Part shown: piece after piece, positions 1 to 8,353 of the stretch | Position numbering within the stretch: position 1 is the stretch's first letter | Layout: every line of letters begins with the position of its first letter | Origin: Desulfatiglans anilini DSM 4660 | GTDB lineage: Bacteria; Desulfobacterota; DSM-4660; Desulfatiglandales; Desulfatiglandaceae | Direction of reading: 5' to 3' | NCBI RefSeq assembly: GCF_000422285.1 | Contig: NZ_AULM01000001.1 | Coordinates: 310,001 to 374,000, forward strand | Length of the DNA stretch: 64,000 bases | Notes under the pieces: generated by a model | Told to the model about the DNA's origin: nothing | The model's input: the letters and a program-made list of their open reading frames with translations, nothing else | The model's database searches: none | Translations under genes and position numbers: made by a program

Positions 1-315
1 TTCCCGGCGGCCGATGTGGCTGTGAAAATTTCCGCCGGAGGTTCTCCCGGGGGTGGACCGCTCGACGGTCCGGACGCGTTCGAACGCTTCGTGAACGCGT
101 AGCTTCCGGTATTCGAAAGGCGCCCCGTCAAGGGCTTTTATAGCCGCATCTGCTGCATCGGATTCCATTTCCACGAAACCGAACCCTCGGATCCTACCTG
201 TCACCGGATCGGTCAGAAGCTTTACGGAATGCACCTCCCCGAATTGGGAGAAGACTTTGTGTACCTTTTCTTCCGATGCGCTGAACGGCAGGTTTCCTAC
301 GTAGATCTTTTTCAC
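1..315 (-). CDS. RNA-binding protein with RRM domain (3' end outside window)
   Basis: The visible 105 codons encode a single RNA-recognition motif. The RNP2 strand KIYVGNL lies at residues 3-9 and the RNP1 strand RGFGFVEM at about residues 43-50, followed by a basic, Gly/Ser/His-containing tail that runs off the left edge. This is the pattern of small bacterial single-RRM proteins of 80-120 residues, thought to bind RNA, often in cold adaptation. The start is a GTG at 313-315, with AAAGGAG about 12 nt upstream. No ATG gives the full RRM in frame. The domain call is secure; the RNA target cannot be told from sequence. Confidence 0.85.
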   Translation of the reverse strand, partial: MKKIYVGNLPFSASEEKVHKVFSQFGEVHSVKLLTDPVTGRIRGFGFVEMESDAADAAIKALDGAPFEYRKLRVHEAFERVRTVERSTPGRTSGGNFHSHIGRRE

Positions 316-1005
316 GTTGAGATTATACTCCTTTGAATGCTGAATCGTTCGAATCAATCGTATGCGATAACCCCTGCCGGAGGCGATCCACAGGATCTTC
401 CCGGCGATGCGCATAGAGCCCTTCAATAAACCTGTGTCAAAGGCAGGTTGACCGGTCAGGTCGGGCGAAGAATGCTTCCTGGGCGTAACGATCGGTGAAG
501 CGGTCTTCTTCTTCTTGCTGACACAACCCCCCCTCGAATCTGCCTGGTTTGCAGATCATCCGGGGTGCTTCGGAATCCGTTTTAGGGAAGGATAGAAACG
601 CGGCCACGGAATGGCGGGCGCTGAGACTCCGATCTTCCTGAAGACAATTCCTGCATGTTTGAGCCCGCCTTAAGGCTTCGGCTCAATTACCGTAACGGAA
701 TTAATATTGTTGCAATTTATTTCATAATAAATACTCCGAAAGCAAAGTGCAAGCGGTTTCGGAAAAAATAGCCGATGAAACTTCAGGCTGGCGGTGCGTG
801 GTCTGCTTGGGGTGGCCGGCAGGTCTTTTTTTCTGAATCGCGGGTGATCTTTTGCGCCCACCCGATTGAGCGCGGCTCACCGGGAGTTTCTATTTTACGG
901 GGCTGGCCTGGGGAACCGCCTTTGTAAAACCTTGTACCGAACCTCAAGGTGCGGTTTCCCGGGGGATGAAACGGCCGGTAAAAAACGGGTCGCACAGCCG
1001 GGTGT
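316..1005. other. 690-bp intergenic region, no supported gene
   Basis: This stretch lies between the 5' end of the RRM gene and the 3' end of the ABC importer operon, both read leftward. Short open frames at 670-995 overlap each other, lack good ribosome-binding sites and have no recognisable domain. An AT-rich patch at about 690-745 contains the small hairpin TTTATT-TCAT-AATAAA and stands out from its GC-rich surroundings. It could hold promoter or leader elements for the RRM gene, but I see no convincing -35/-10 pair and no clear terminator. Confidence 0.5.
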
Positions 1006-2106
1006 CTAATCGCTCAGGGTCTGAATCCACCGCAGCTTCAAGATCATGTGGACCACCGAGCCCCGGGCTAGACGGAGCATTTCGCATACGTTGAGCGGCA
1101 GCTCGGCAAGGATGGTCTGGCCGCGGACATCCAGAGCCAGTCTCACGGTGGAACCATCGCGCCGCAGGTTTCGAACCTCGCCCTGGAACCGGTTGATGTG
1201 AGGACCGGCTGGTGCTTCGATAGACACATAGATATGCTCCGGCAGGATGACGATCTTGCGGATCGGGCCCCCTTCATAGGGGACGAAAACCGGCAGTTCG
1301 CCACAGTAGGCTATGGCGAGCCCGTTCTCGACGATGCGGCTCGACTGGCACTCGAGGATGTTTGGCTCTCCGATGAACCGGCGGACGCGGTCGTCGGCAG
1401 GTGCGAAAAAGATCTCTTCGGGAGTGCCCGTCTGCAGCAGGCGGCCGTTGTCGATCAAGGCGATGCGGTCGGCCATCTCCGCGGCTTCAGTCAGGTTGTG
1501 GGTCACGAAGAGCGTAGTGCAGCCGAGTTCACGCTGCAGGCGCTTGAAATCCGTCCGCATGTATTTGGCAGATCTCAGATCCATGCTGGCGAGGGGTTCA
1601 TCCATGAGGAGAATATCCGGACGGGTCGCGACCGCCCTGGCCAGAGCGACTCTTTGCCTTTCACCGCCGCTCAGGTCGCGGGGGTATCGATCGGCAAGAT
1701 GAGCGATATGGACCATCTGAAGGAGGAGGTGCACCTTTTCGAGGAGGTTGTTTCTCTTGCAGGTTCCGCGCATCCTCAGGCCGTAAGCGATGTTGGATTT
1801 TACATCCATATGGGGGAAGAGCGCCAGTTCCTGAAAAAGATACCCGATGTTCCGCTTTTCGGGGTGAAGGGTGTCGACCGCTTTCCCGTCGAACAAAACC
1901 GTGCCTTCGTAATCGATCAGACCGGCGATGACATTGAGAAGCGTACTCTTTCCGGCACCGTTTCTTCCCAGGAGGATCATGAATTCGCCGTCGTCGATGG
2001 TGAACGAAACGTCTTTCAGAACAAAATTATTCACGGATCGCAGTTCGATTCGCGGCAAAACGGCTCCTTTCTCCGGCTCCTGCAGCACCGGGACCGGCCC
2101 AGGCAT
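1006..2106 (-). CDS. ABC importer ATP-binding protein with C-terminal TOBE-like domain
   Basis: This is the ATPase of an ABC importer on the cytoplasmic face of the membrane. It has Walker A GRNGAGKST, signature LSGGERQR, Walker B ILLMDEPL and the H-loop VTHN. The last ~110 residues form a TOBE-like regulatory domain, typical of molybdate, tungstate, sulfate or polyamine importers and unusual for NitT/TauT ATPases. I start it at ATG 2106 (366 aa) because TTTGGAGGACTCG sits directly upstream. A longer GTG frame from 2172 has no ribosome-binding site. It is last in the three-gene operon, after the permease and binding protein. Function as an importer ATPase is sure; the substrate is not. Confidence 0.9.
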   Translation of the reverse strand: MPGPVPVLQEPEKGAVLPRIELRSVNNFVLKDVSFTIDDGEFMILLGRNGAGKSTLLNVIAGLIDYEGTVLFDGKAVDTLHPEKRNIGYLFQELALFPHMDVKSNIAYGLRMRGTCKRNNLLEKVHLLLQMVHIAHLADRYPRDLSGGERQRVALARAVATRPDILLMDEPLASMDLRSAKYMRTDFKRLQRELGCTTLFVTHNLTEAAEMADRIALIDNGRLLQTGTPEEIFFAPADDRVRRFIGEPNILECQSSRIVENGLAIAYCGELPVFVPYEGGPIRKIVILPEHIYVSIEAPAGPHINRFQGEVRNLRRDGSTVRLALDVRGQTILAELPLNVCEMLRLARGSVVHMILKLRWIQTLSD

Positions 2107-2220
2107 CGAGTCCTCCAAAGTCCTGGTGTTCAGCCCGGGAATCTCTGGATTGGAACTTCTGTCGGCGGACACGCAGGAGGCCGGCAGGGCGATAAAGATC
2201 CTTTCCGGATGAAATACGCC

Positions 2221-2970
2221 TCAGGACCATCTTCCGGTGGCCTTTCTTTCGAGAAACAGGAAGATCCGTTCGAAACAAAAACACATCAGGGAAAGGACCA
2301 TCAGGCAGACAATGACGATGTCCAGGCGGACAAGGCTTTCGGCCCTCATCAGCAGCGCTCCGATTCCAGTCGGAATAGCCACCATCTCGGCAGCGATGAT
2401 CACGCGCCAGGCCATGCCGGACTCCAGGCGAAGACCGGTGAAGATGTTCGGGAGCGCCAGGGGGATGAGGATGGTCGTAAGGACCTTGAGGTCCGACGCT
2501 CCGAGGGTCCTGGCGGCTCTGATGAGATCCCTGTCGACGGAGCGGATCCCTGTTTGGGTATTGTAAACCATGGGGAAGAAAGAACACATGAAGATGATGG
2601 CGATGGGAAGTATCTCCCCGATCCCGAACCAGAGCATGAAAACAGGCAGCCACCCGAGCGCCGGTATGGGATAGATCAGGCTCATGACGGGGTGCAGCGT
2701 GCGGTGCGCAGCCGCCTTCCAACCCATCAGGATTCCCATGAACAAACCTGCCGCAGAGCCAGTCACGAACCCGATAATCACCCGGAAGAGGCTGCGGAGG
2801 AAGTGCCGGGGCAGGACCCCGCTTTCAAGAAGTCTCCAGCCTTCGCTGATCACCGTTGAAAAAGGCGGTAGAAGCGCGGGATTCTCGATAAAGAGGCGGG
2901 CGGAGAGTTCCCAGAGGCCGAGGAAGACAAGGACCGGCAGGAAGGACCAATGAAAGGTGATGCGTTGCAT
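2221..2970 (-). CDS. ABC importer permease, NitT/TauT/SsuC type
   Basis: This inner-membrane permease of about 249 residues belongs to the BPD_transp_1 family, SsuC/TauC/NrtB branch. It has about six membrane segments and the coupling-helix region AARTLGASDLKVLTTILIP, matching the family EAA motif. The ATG at 2970 is preceded by AAGAGGCG and is the likelier start; a TTG at 2988 would overlap the upstream stop. It follows the substrate-binding gene directly and precedes the ATPase. Family members import sulfonates, taurine, nitrate, cyanate, aromatic acids or thiamin precursors, so the permease alone does not define the substrate. Confidence 0.9.
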   Translation of the reverse strand: MQRITFHWSFLPVLVFLGLWELSARLFIENPALLPPFSTVISEGWRLLESGVLPRHFLRSLFRVIIGFVTGSAAGLFMGILMGWKAAAHRTLHPVMSLIYPIPALGWLPVFMLWFGIGEILPIAIIFMCSFFPMVYNTQTGIRSVDRDLIRAARTLGASDLKVLTTILIPLALPNIFTGLRLESGMAWRVIIAAEMVAIPTGIGALLMRAESLVRLDIVIVCLMVLSLMCFCFERIFLFLERKATGRWS

Positions 2971-2984
2971 CCGGCGCCTCTTGT

Positions 2985-4016
2985 TCAACGGTCGATCGCC
3001 AGAATCTGATCCGCCTCGAAGCGCTGCCGGATATATCCGAGATTGGCCAGGTAATCGATGGTTTTCTGAACCTGCTCAGGATCGATGCGGGTGGTGCAGA
3101 CGAGGCGCTCGGTCAGAGACCGCTGCAGGGCCTGAGGGGTTGCATCCAGGACGGGGTTTTGTTCGATCTCCTTGACCGGGAAGATCCGGTTGCCTGTGAT
3201 GCGCAGGGCCTTGGCGAGGATTTGGGCGGCGGCCTCCGGGTTCCGGTTGATCCACTCTGTGGACCGCTCCGTTACTTCTACGAGGCGTAGCACCGATCGG
3301 GGATTGCGCTCGAGGAACCGCTCTGTCACGATCAGGACGCTCCCTTGCATGTCCGGCCAAAGGTCCTGGGCCGTCAAAAGAATCGGAAACCCCGCCGATT
3401 CAGCCATGCTGGGGTACTGTTCGGGCATCACCGCGGCATCGAGGTGCCCCATCCTGAGGGCCAGAAGCTGCTTGGGCGGGCTCATCCGCCGAATGTTCTC
3501 CGCCACCTTCTGCTGATTCAGCCGATAGACGTCGACCGCCTTTTGGAGGAGGGCATCGGTCGGGCTGCCCTCCCGGGCGCAGCCGATCCGGATCCCGGGC
3601 TTCTGAAGGTCGGCGGGTGATGTTATCCGTTCGGGGTTGCAGGACACGGCGTAGCCGTATCGGTGGGTGCCTGCGACGATCTTCAAGGGGACCTTCGCGT
3701 TGGCGAAGGCGCAAATCGCAGGGATCAGGCAGATGTAAGCGGCATCGATTTCTCCGCGTGTCAGGGCCGCTGAAAGCGCCATCCCGGTTACGTAACTGTC
3801 AAAGGATTCAATAGGGACCTCAGCCTCTCCGTACCATCCTTTCTCCTCGGCAACATAGGCGCAGGCTGCATGGGAGCAGAATTCCACCGCAAGAACGATG
3901 GCTTTTTCCGCCGGCATGGGGTCGTGTGCAGGGGCCTCGGCGCCCGCCTCGCCGACACATGCCGAGAAGACCGACGTCAAAGCGACGAATAGGCTGAAGA
4001 GTGTTGTTCGAGCCAT
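2985..4016 (-). CDS. ABC importer substrate-binding protein, NMT1/SsuA-like
   Basis: A 343-residue periplasmic binding protein of the NMT1/THI5-like (SsuA/NrtA) fold. An N-terminal signal peptide is followed by Cys20 in a weak lipobox-like FSAC, so it is secreted or lipid-anchored. The mature part opens with the domain's usual pattern (an AVEFCSHAACAYVAEEKGWY stretch, then a GEIDAAY motif near residue 90). It is first in the operon and carries the regulated promoter upstream. The Cys-rich start of the mature domain is unusual for sulfonate binders. Ligands of the family include sulfonates, nitrate, bicarbonate and pyrimidine precursors; I cannot choose among them. Confidence 0.88.
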   Translation of the reverse strand: MARTTLFSLFVALTSVFSACVGEAGAEAPAHDPMPAEKAIVLAVEFCSHAACAYVAEEKGWYGEAEVPIESFDSYVTGMALSAALTRGEIDAAYICLIPAICAFANAKVPLKIVAGTHRYGYAVSCNPERITSPADLQKPGIRIGCAREGSPTDALLQKAVDVYRLNQQKVAENIRRMSPPKQLLALRMGHLDAAVMPEQYPSMAESAGFPILLTAQDLWPDMQGSVLIVTERFLERNPRSVLRLVEVTERSTEWINRNPEAAAQILAKALRITGNRIFPVKEIEQNPVLDATPQALQRSLTERLVCTTRIDPEQVQKTIDYLANLGYIRQRFEADQILAIDR

Positions 4017-4101
4017 ACTCGAAACCTCTCTTGTTGATTTCCGGCCTGGAAACTAACTCGTTCTAAACGCTTTATTTCCGGATGGACATTGCTTATTGAA
4101 T

Positions 4102-4131
4102 GTAATATTTCAATATGAAATAGCTTGTCAA
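4102..4131 (-). promoter_or_regulatory. Promoter of the ABC importer operon with operator-like palindrome
   Basis: Reading leftward, TTGACA (4131-4126) is a perfect -35 box. A -10-like ATATTA or TATTAC follows at 17 or 18 nt. The spacer contains the palindrome TATTTCA-ATA-TGAAATA (4106-4122), placed where a bound repressor would block RNA polymerase. The leader to the ATG at 4016 is about 85 nt. The -10 is only moderate, so the start site is approximate. The regulator is unknown; the MarR gene just upstream is a candidate only by position. Confidence 0.55.
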
Positions 4132-4182
4132 GAAAATTGCGCCTGCTTCACGCAACTCAAAATCCTGTCAGATTGCCTTGCT

Positions 4183-4400
4183 TCCATCCGGAAATGCAGC
4201 TTTGGACACGAAACGGTTTCCAGGCGGGAAATGAGGTTTTTTCCTTGCTCGCTTCGTGTGCCGGGACCCACCGCTTCGCGGCGGGTCCCGGTTTGTCAAA
4301 GTCGTTAAAAGCAACCGGTTGCGCGAAAACGTACGGATGGCACGCTGCACAGGCAAGCGCGCAGACTGACGCAGAGATGACCAAAAAGACCATTTCCGGA
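4183..4400 (+). repeat. Dispersed palindromic intergenic repeat, copy R1
   Basis: This copy contains the 5' module (TCCATCCGGAAATG), a CCCACCGCTTCGCGGCGGG hairpin, and the 3' half ending in AAAAAGACCATTTCCGGA. Six further full-length or nearly full copies and one partial copy occur in this window. The outer arms TTTGTCA and TGACCAAA can pair. In other copies the matching positions read TTTGGCC and GGCCAAA, so both sides differ in step, as expected of a conserved hairpin. It fills the gap between the ABC operon and the MarR gene. An antisense frame through it is repeat sequence, not a gene. Confidence 0.8.
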
Positions 4401-4431
4401 CGCTGAAAGCGGCGCCGAAACAACGCGGGGG

Positions 4432-4860
4432 TTACGTCGCCATTTCGGTACGCCGGGGCGCCTCCAGCTCGATCTCATTCTTCAGATCGGTGATCTGCTG
4501 CTTGAGCCTCTCGAGTTCACTGCATTTCTGTTCATAGAGATGCTGGGCCATCCGATATTTCTCTTCCAGCCCCTCGGGAGTGAGGACGTAAAGGTAGTTG
4601 GTCTTGGTCTGAGACGCCTCGGCGCGGTCAATCTTGAGGAAGCCTTTGGTGGCTAGGTCTTCCTGACGGTAAAGGTTCCGCGGAATACGCAACGGATTGA
4701 CCTTGACCAGTTTTTTTTGGATCAGTTCGGATAGGCAGGCGTTGGTTTTACCAAGACTGATCCCCATTTGTTTGGCGATGTCGCGCTGGGTCAGGTCCAA
4801 GTCGCCGCTCAGAATGGTGAGCATTTGATGATACGTCTCAATCCGTCTTTTCGTGCGCAT
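4432..4860 (-). CDS. MarR-family, EPS-associated type transcriptional regulator
   Basis: A 142-residue winged-helix protein. The helix-turn-helix lies at about residues 20-60 (LTQRDIAKQMGISLGKTNAC), followed by a wing, LYVLTPEGLEEKYR, and a long C-terminal coiled coil (about residues 95-135). This layout matches the small MarR-like regulators found next to exopolysaccharide loci. The true start is the ATG at 4860. The open frame continues upstream to 5160, but that part is GC-rich noncoding sequence holding a hairpin. No polysaccharide genes are nearby, so its target is unknown. Its C-terminal tail is somewhat longer and more charged than usual. Confidence 0.8.
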   Translation of the reverse strand: MRTKRRIETYHQMLTILSGDLDLTQRDIAKQMGISLGKTNACLSELIQKKLVKVNPLRIPRNLYRQEDLATKGFLKIDRAEASQTKTNYLYVLTPEGLEEKYRMAQHLYEQKCSELERLKQQITDLKNEIELEAPRRTEMAT

Positions 4861-4979
4861 GGTGGATCCGCTTTGAGTGAGGGTGTAGGCATTCAAACCA
4901 ATACGGTCCGAGAGGTCGAAAGACCATGTTAATGATACGGGGAGGGAGCCTTTGCCTCCTCTTTCGGTCCGTCGCTTTT

Positions 4980-5005
4980 GGAGGCGGCCGGGACCGGCCG
5001 CCTCC
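4980..5005. repeat. Strong GC-only hairpin upstream of the MarR gene
   Basis: GGAGGCGGCC at 4980-4989 is mirrored by GGCCGCCTCC at 4996-5005. The inner bases GGGACC also pair, giving about 11 bp with a tetraloop. No T-run follows on either strand, so it does not look like an intrinsic terminator. It lies about 120 nt before the MarR start and could be a leader structure or an extragenic palindrome. Confidence 0.6.
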
Positions 5006-5231
5006 GCTGCCGCCGGCGCGCAAAGCCGGCCGGGGGCCTCTTCTTGGCGGCACAGGAAGAACCGCGCATCCATATGGACTAATTTTTCACAAGCATTACA
5101 TAACACAATTCTTCGGGCGGATGAAATATTTTCTGCTCCGATCCGGAGCGACTCAGGCAAAAGGCCTTTTTCATAAGACTACACGGTTTTCGGTCAGCGG
5201 GTCAAAAGTAAATTTCCGTTCCGGGTGCAGC

Positions 5232-6563
5232 CTAGAGGTGTTTCAGCAGGACATCCGCATCGGATTTTTCGACGAGATCCCGAAAGCTTTTCAGGATGGA
5301 CCGGATTCGCAGCGTATCCGGGGATTCGGACACTGGAAGATCCCTGGCTCCGTTGTCTTCCAGTCGGTTGAGGACATAGCTTACCGTCAGAATTTCCGGA
5401 TCCCGGGCGGGCAGATAAGTGGGCGCGCTTTTCTGATCTCCGAAGCGCTCCGCAATCAGGTCGGCCTCGAGCAGGTCACCGAGCACCTCTTGGACACAGC
5501 GCATCGGGGTTTCGAGTTTCAGGGCGATCCGCTGCATGTTCCAACGCTTGTCATGTGTCGGGAAGTGTTTGACCAGGGTGTGCATAATCGCCAGGGCCAG
5601 GAGTTTGCGGAAGGCAATGGGCATTCGGCGGCAGTCCGGACCGAATTCGGAGTTCTTGACATGCTGATGGGCATAGGCGATTTCGGCGCCCAGGAGAACC
5701 AGTATCCAGCTGATCTGCAGCCAGAACAAGAAGAGGGGAAGGGCGGCGAAACTGCCGTAAATGGCATTGTATTTGGCTACGTTGATCTGAAAGGTGATGT
5801 AGATCCATTGAAAGATCTGATAGAAGGCCGCCCCGAGGAATCCGCCGAAAGCCGCGGAGCCCGTTTTGACGCGGGTGTTCGGGAGGAAAGCGTACAGGAA
5901 AGCGAAAAGGAACCAGATGACGACGAACGGCAACAGGCGAAGCGTTTTGAAGATGAAGGGGCTTACAGGACCGAGGAGGGTGATATGTTCGGCGAGTATT
6001 CGGATCTGGCTTTCGATGAAGACCGTCAGTGCGCTGGCGATGACGAAGAGTAGAGGGCAGATGAGCATCAAAGAAAGGTAATCGCTCACCTTGCGTCCGA
6101 AAGACCGCCCCGAGGGCAGGCTCCAGATGGTGTTGAAGGCGGCCTCGATGTTCGAAATCATCTTGATGATGGCCCAGAAGAGGAAGAGCAGGCCTATGCC
6201 GGCGATGAGCCCCCCTTGGGTCGTCTCGATCAGTGCGTGGGAGAAGTTGATCGCGCGCTCGAGGACATCCTCCTGGCCTTCGAGGTGCTGCATGAGCTGG
6301 TTGCGCAAGGCAGCCTCGAAGCCGAAGCCCTTGGCGATGCCGAAGACCACCGCCAGGATCGGTACGATGCTGAGCAGGGAATAAAAGGTCAGGGCGGATG
6401 CTCGCAGCTGGCAGCCGTCCTTGAGAAAACCGTCCGCCGACAGTACGACCATGCGTACCAGCCTCAGCAGCAGGGCGCGTGTTCTCGTCAGGTCTGTCTC
6501 CCTGATACGCCAGAGGTTGTCACGATAGTACTGGATCGTTTTCAGGAACGGAAATGCGCGCAT
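5232..6563 (-). CDS. YihY/BrkB-family inner-membrane protein with C-terminal winged-helix-like region
   Basis: 443 residues. The N-terminal two thirds carry about six hydrophobic segments and the YihY/BrkB hallmarks (ALTFYSLLSIVPILAVVFG near residue 60, then AFLGAAFYQIF-like helices). The last ~130 residues are soluble and resemble a helix-turn-helix (MQRIALKLETPMRCVQEVL). The family was once named as ribonuclease BN, an assignment no longer accepted; its role is unknown, possibly transport or cell-envelope related. It is last in the AF1514-trxC-YihY operon, 48 nt after trxC. An AAAGGAG lies 11 nt before the ATG. Confidence 0.88.
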   Translation of the reverse strand: MRAFPFLKTIQYYRDNLWRIRETDLTRTRALLLRLVRMVVLSADGFLKDGCQLRASALTFYSLLSIVPILAVVFGIAKGFGFEAALRNQLMQHLEGQEDVLERAINFSHALIETTQGGLIAGIGLLFLFWAIIKMISNIEAAFNTIWSLPSGRSFGRKVSDYLSLMLICPLLFVIASALTVFIESQIRILAEHITLLGPVSPFIFKTLRLLPFVVIWFLFAFLYAFLPNTRVKTGSAAFGGFLGAAFYQIFQWIYITFQINVAKYNAIYGSFAALPLFLFWLQISWILVLLGAEIAYAHQHVKNSEFGPDCRRMPIAFRKLLALAIMHTLVKHFPTHDKRWNMQRIALKLETPMRCVQEVLGDLLEADLIAERFGDQKSAPTYLPARDPEILTVSYVLNRLEDNGARDLPVSESPDTLRIRSILKSFRDLVEKSDADVLLKHL

Positions 6564-6611
6564 GGGATACCCGGCTCCTTTGACCGGCTGTGTGAACCTG
6601 CTGTGGGACGG

Positions 6612-7067
6612 CTATGGCAGAAAGGGCCGGATGCGCGCCTCCAGTTCAGCCTTGGGCAGAGCCCCGACCATCTGATCGACGACCTGGCCGCTGCGGAAAA
6701 GAAGCAGTGTCGGGATGCTCCTGATGCCGAACCGGGACGACGTCATGGGGTTCTCGTCTACGTTGAGTTTGGCGATTCTGATCTTCCCGGCGTATTCCCG
6801 GGCAAGGGCCTCCAGGATCGGCGCAATCGTCCGGCAGGGCCCGCACCAGGGTGCCCAGCAATCGAGAAGGACTGGCAGAGAATATCCGAGGACGTCAGCC
6901 TCGAACGATCGATCCGTTACGGCAAGGGGTCGATGACTGGACTGCAGCGCCTCGGACAGCCGGCTGCGGCACTTTCCGCACACGGGATTCAGGTCCAGCT
7001 TGGCGGCGGGAACACGGTTCTTCGTTCCGCATTTCGGACATCGAATCACAATAGAGTCGGAATCCAT
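6612..7067 (-). CDS. trxC: Thioredoxin 2 (TrxC-type, zinc-ribbon thioredoxin)
   Basis: 151 residues. An N-terminal zinc ribbon (CPKCG at about residue 10, CGKC at about 30) is followed by a complete thioredoxin domain with the WCGPC active site near residue 74 and the cis-proline in SIPTLLLF. This is the TrxC layout: a cytosolic protein-disulfide reductase with a regulatory zinc module. A ribosome-binding site (GAGG) lies 8-10 nt before the ATG. It is second in a three-gene operon behind a consensus sigma-70 promoter, suggesting strong constitutive expression. Confidence 0.95.
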   Translation of the reverse strand: MDSDSIVIRCPKCGTKNRVPAAKLDLNPVCGKCRSRLSEALQSSHRPLAVTDRSFEADVLGYSLPVLLDCWAPWCGPCRTIAPILEALAREYAGKIRIAKLNVDENPMTSSRFGIRSIPTLLLFRSGQVVDQMVGALPKAELEARIRPFLP

Positions 7068-7099
7068 CGCGTTGCCTCTACGAAATTGAGAACGGATGT

Positions 7100-7411
7100 T
7101 CAGAGGGCCTTCCCCGCGTCGTGATAAATGAAGACAAAGGCCCGGCGATTGATGTCGACGCTCAGATCGGCGCCGCGGGATTCAGCGTAGATCACCCAGG
7201 ACGGCTTATCTTCGCCGCAGCATTCCACCTGAGGAGAAAAGCGGCCGGTATCCCGCTCATACCAGGCAAGGAGCATCGGCTCGGAAAGCACCTCCTGTGC
7301 CTTTTGGTCGGCGAGGAGCCTCGCTGTCTTCAAGTCGCGGGGGCTGTCCTCGAGATCGAGGCTCATGCGGTTGGGGAGCATTTCATGCGTCAACGCTCGA
7401 CAGGATTCCAT
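7100..7411 (-). CDS. AF1514-family protein (DUF5619)
   Basis: 103 residues. The start is the ATG at 7411, which has AAAGGAG 8 nt upstream; the longer frame from 7453 has no such signal. The central part (LADQKAQEVLSEPMLLAWYE, then a Cys-Cys pair and a strand ending in SVDINRRAFVFIYHD) matches my memory of the small AF1514 family found in Desulfobacterota and Archaeoglobus. Its function is unknown. It is first in an operon with trxC, which hints at a redox link, but this is only context. Confidence 0.7.
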   Translation of the reverse strand: MESCRALTHEMLPNRMSLDLEDSPRDLKTARLLADQKAQEVLSEPMLLAWYERDTGRFSPQVECCGEDKPSWVIYAESRGADLSVDINRRAFVFIYHDAGKAL

Positions 7412-7515
7412 GGCTCGTTCTCCTTTCTGCGGGCAACGGAGCCCGCGCCGCACAAGAAAAAGTGCAGCTTGATGCCGAGAGGGGCAAAAACACTATTGCC
7501 GGATCGTCTTAGACT

Positions 7516-7545
7516 ATTATAAGTGGGTGTGTCGACCGATGTCAA
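7516..7545 (-). promoter_or_regulatory. Consensus sigma-70 promoter for the AF1514-trxC-YihY operon
   Basis: Read leftward, TTGACA (7545-7540) and TATAAT (7521-7516) are both perfect consensus boxes, spaced by 18 bp. Predicted transcription starts near 7509, giving a leader of about 98 nt to the AF1514 start at 7411. It is divergent from the rplU promoter some 40 bp away. Confidence 0.8.
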
Positions 7546-7585
7546 ATCGAGGAACTTGGGAGCCTCCTCAGTTCAGTTTTTGCCC

Positions 7586-7614
7586 TTGACTTGTCGCCAA
7601 GAGGAAGCTATCAT
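7586..7614 (+). promoter_or_regulatory. Sigma-70 promoter for the rplU-rpmA-obgE operon
   Basis: TTGACT (7586-7591), a 17-bp spacer and TATCAT (7609-7614) make a near-consensus promoter. The predicted start, near 7621, leaves a 5' leader of about 205 nt before rplU. Confidence 0.75.
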
Positions 7615-7621
7615 TCCAAAT

Positions 7622-7827
7622 TCACCAGTTTCCATGCAAAGATCTCTTTCAGGGCCGGCGGATGGCGGTCAGTAAAAGGGGGAATTTGCCTGGGATCCGG
7701 ACGGCCGAGGTTCAGCCGGACGGCAGCACGCCTTCGGGAGCACAGGGAATGGTGCGGATCGATCCTGGGGGCCGGCCGTCGAGACCGTTTGCGGATGGAA
7801 ACGCAATATACTTGAGGAGCAGGGGTC
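7622..7827 (+). other. Long 5' leader of rplU, possibly structured
   Basis: About 205 nt lie between the predicted transcription start and the rplU ATG. The stretch is GC-rich with several short inverted repeats and ends in a good ribosome-binding site (GAGGAG). Ribosomal-protein operons often carry autoregulatory leaders. I cannot match this one to a known leader family. Open frames through it are not supported. Confidence 0.4.
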
Positions 7828-8136
7828 ATGTACGCAGTCATTAAGACGGGTGGAAAACAATACAAGGTAGCCGCGGGTGACGAGCTGAGATGCGAGAAGC
7901 TCCCTGGGGCGGTGGGCGACACGGTGGTTTTCGAGGACGTTCTTTTGCGCGCTGATGGCGATGCGGTCGTCCTCGGGCAGCCTGTCGTCGAGAACGCCAA
8001 GGTGATCGGCCGTATCAAGGGCCAGGGTCAAGCCAAGAAGATCTTGGTTTTCAAATACAAAAGGCGCAAGAATATCCGCAAACTTCGGGGGCATCGCCAG
8101 GCCTTCAGCCTGGTCCGTATAGAGAGTATCGAGTGA
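7828..8136 (+). CDS. rplU: 50S ribosomal protein L21
   Basis: 102 residues, the normal size. It begins MYAVIKTGGKQYKVAAGD and contains the basic KKILVFKYKRRKN segment and GHRQ near the C-terminus, both L21 hallmarks. L21 binds 23S rRNA in the large subunit. GAGGAG lies 8 nt before the ATG. It heads the rplU-rpmA-obgE operon, but a 168-bp dispersed repeat separates it from rpmA, which is unusual because these two genes are normally close together. Confidence 0.99.
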   Translation: MYAVIKTGGKQYKVAAGDELRCEKLPGAVGDTVVFEDVLLRADGDAVVLGQPVVENAKVIGRIKGQGQAKKILVFKYKRRKNIRKLRGHRQAFSLVRIESIE

Positions 8137-8162
8137 TTGGGGTGGTGATTTTTTCGAGATGG

Positions 8163-8330
8163 GTTGCATCCCGAAATGATTCACCGGTACAAACGAGTTT
8201 CCAATCCGGAACAGAGGGTTTTTGGCCGATCTTAAGCGAATCGAGCTTTTGCGCTGAGGCGACCCGGTGGTTGCCGCACAGGCAGGCGTGCAGGTTGACG
8301 CGGAGATTGGCTGAAAGGTCCATTTCCGGA
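8163..8330 (+). repeat. Dispersed palindromic intergenic repeat, copy R2 (inside rplU-rpmA operon)
   Basis: The copy runs from the 5' module (CATCCCGAAATGATT, TTTCCAATCCGGAA), through TTTTTGGCC, to the core GAGGCGACC-CGGT-GGTTGCCGCAC and the 3' half ending GGTCCATTTCCGGA. It lacks the CCCACC/GGGTGG module seen in R1, R6 and R7. It lies within what should be one transcript, so its hairpin would appear in the rplU-rpmA mRNA. Confidence 0.8.
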
Positions 8331-8353
8331 CAGGATCGAGACAGAGGGATAAA

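Noticed and set aside
8163-8330. Riboswitch or L27 leader
   Set aside because: The same sequence recurs at seven other intergenic places, so it is a dispersed repeat rather than an rpmA-specific regulator.
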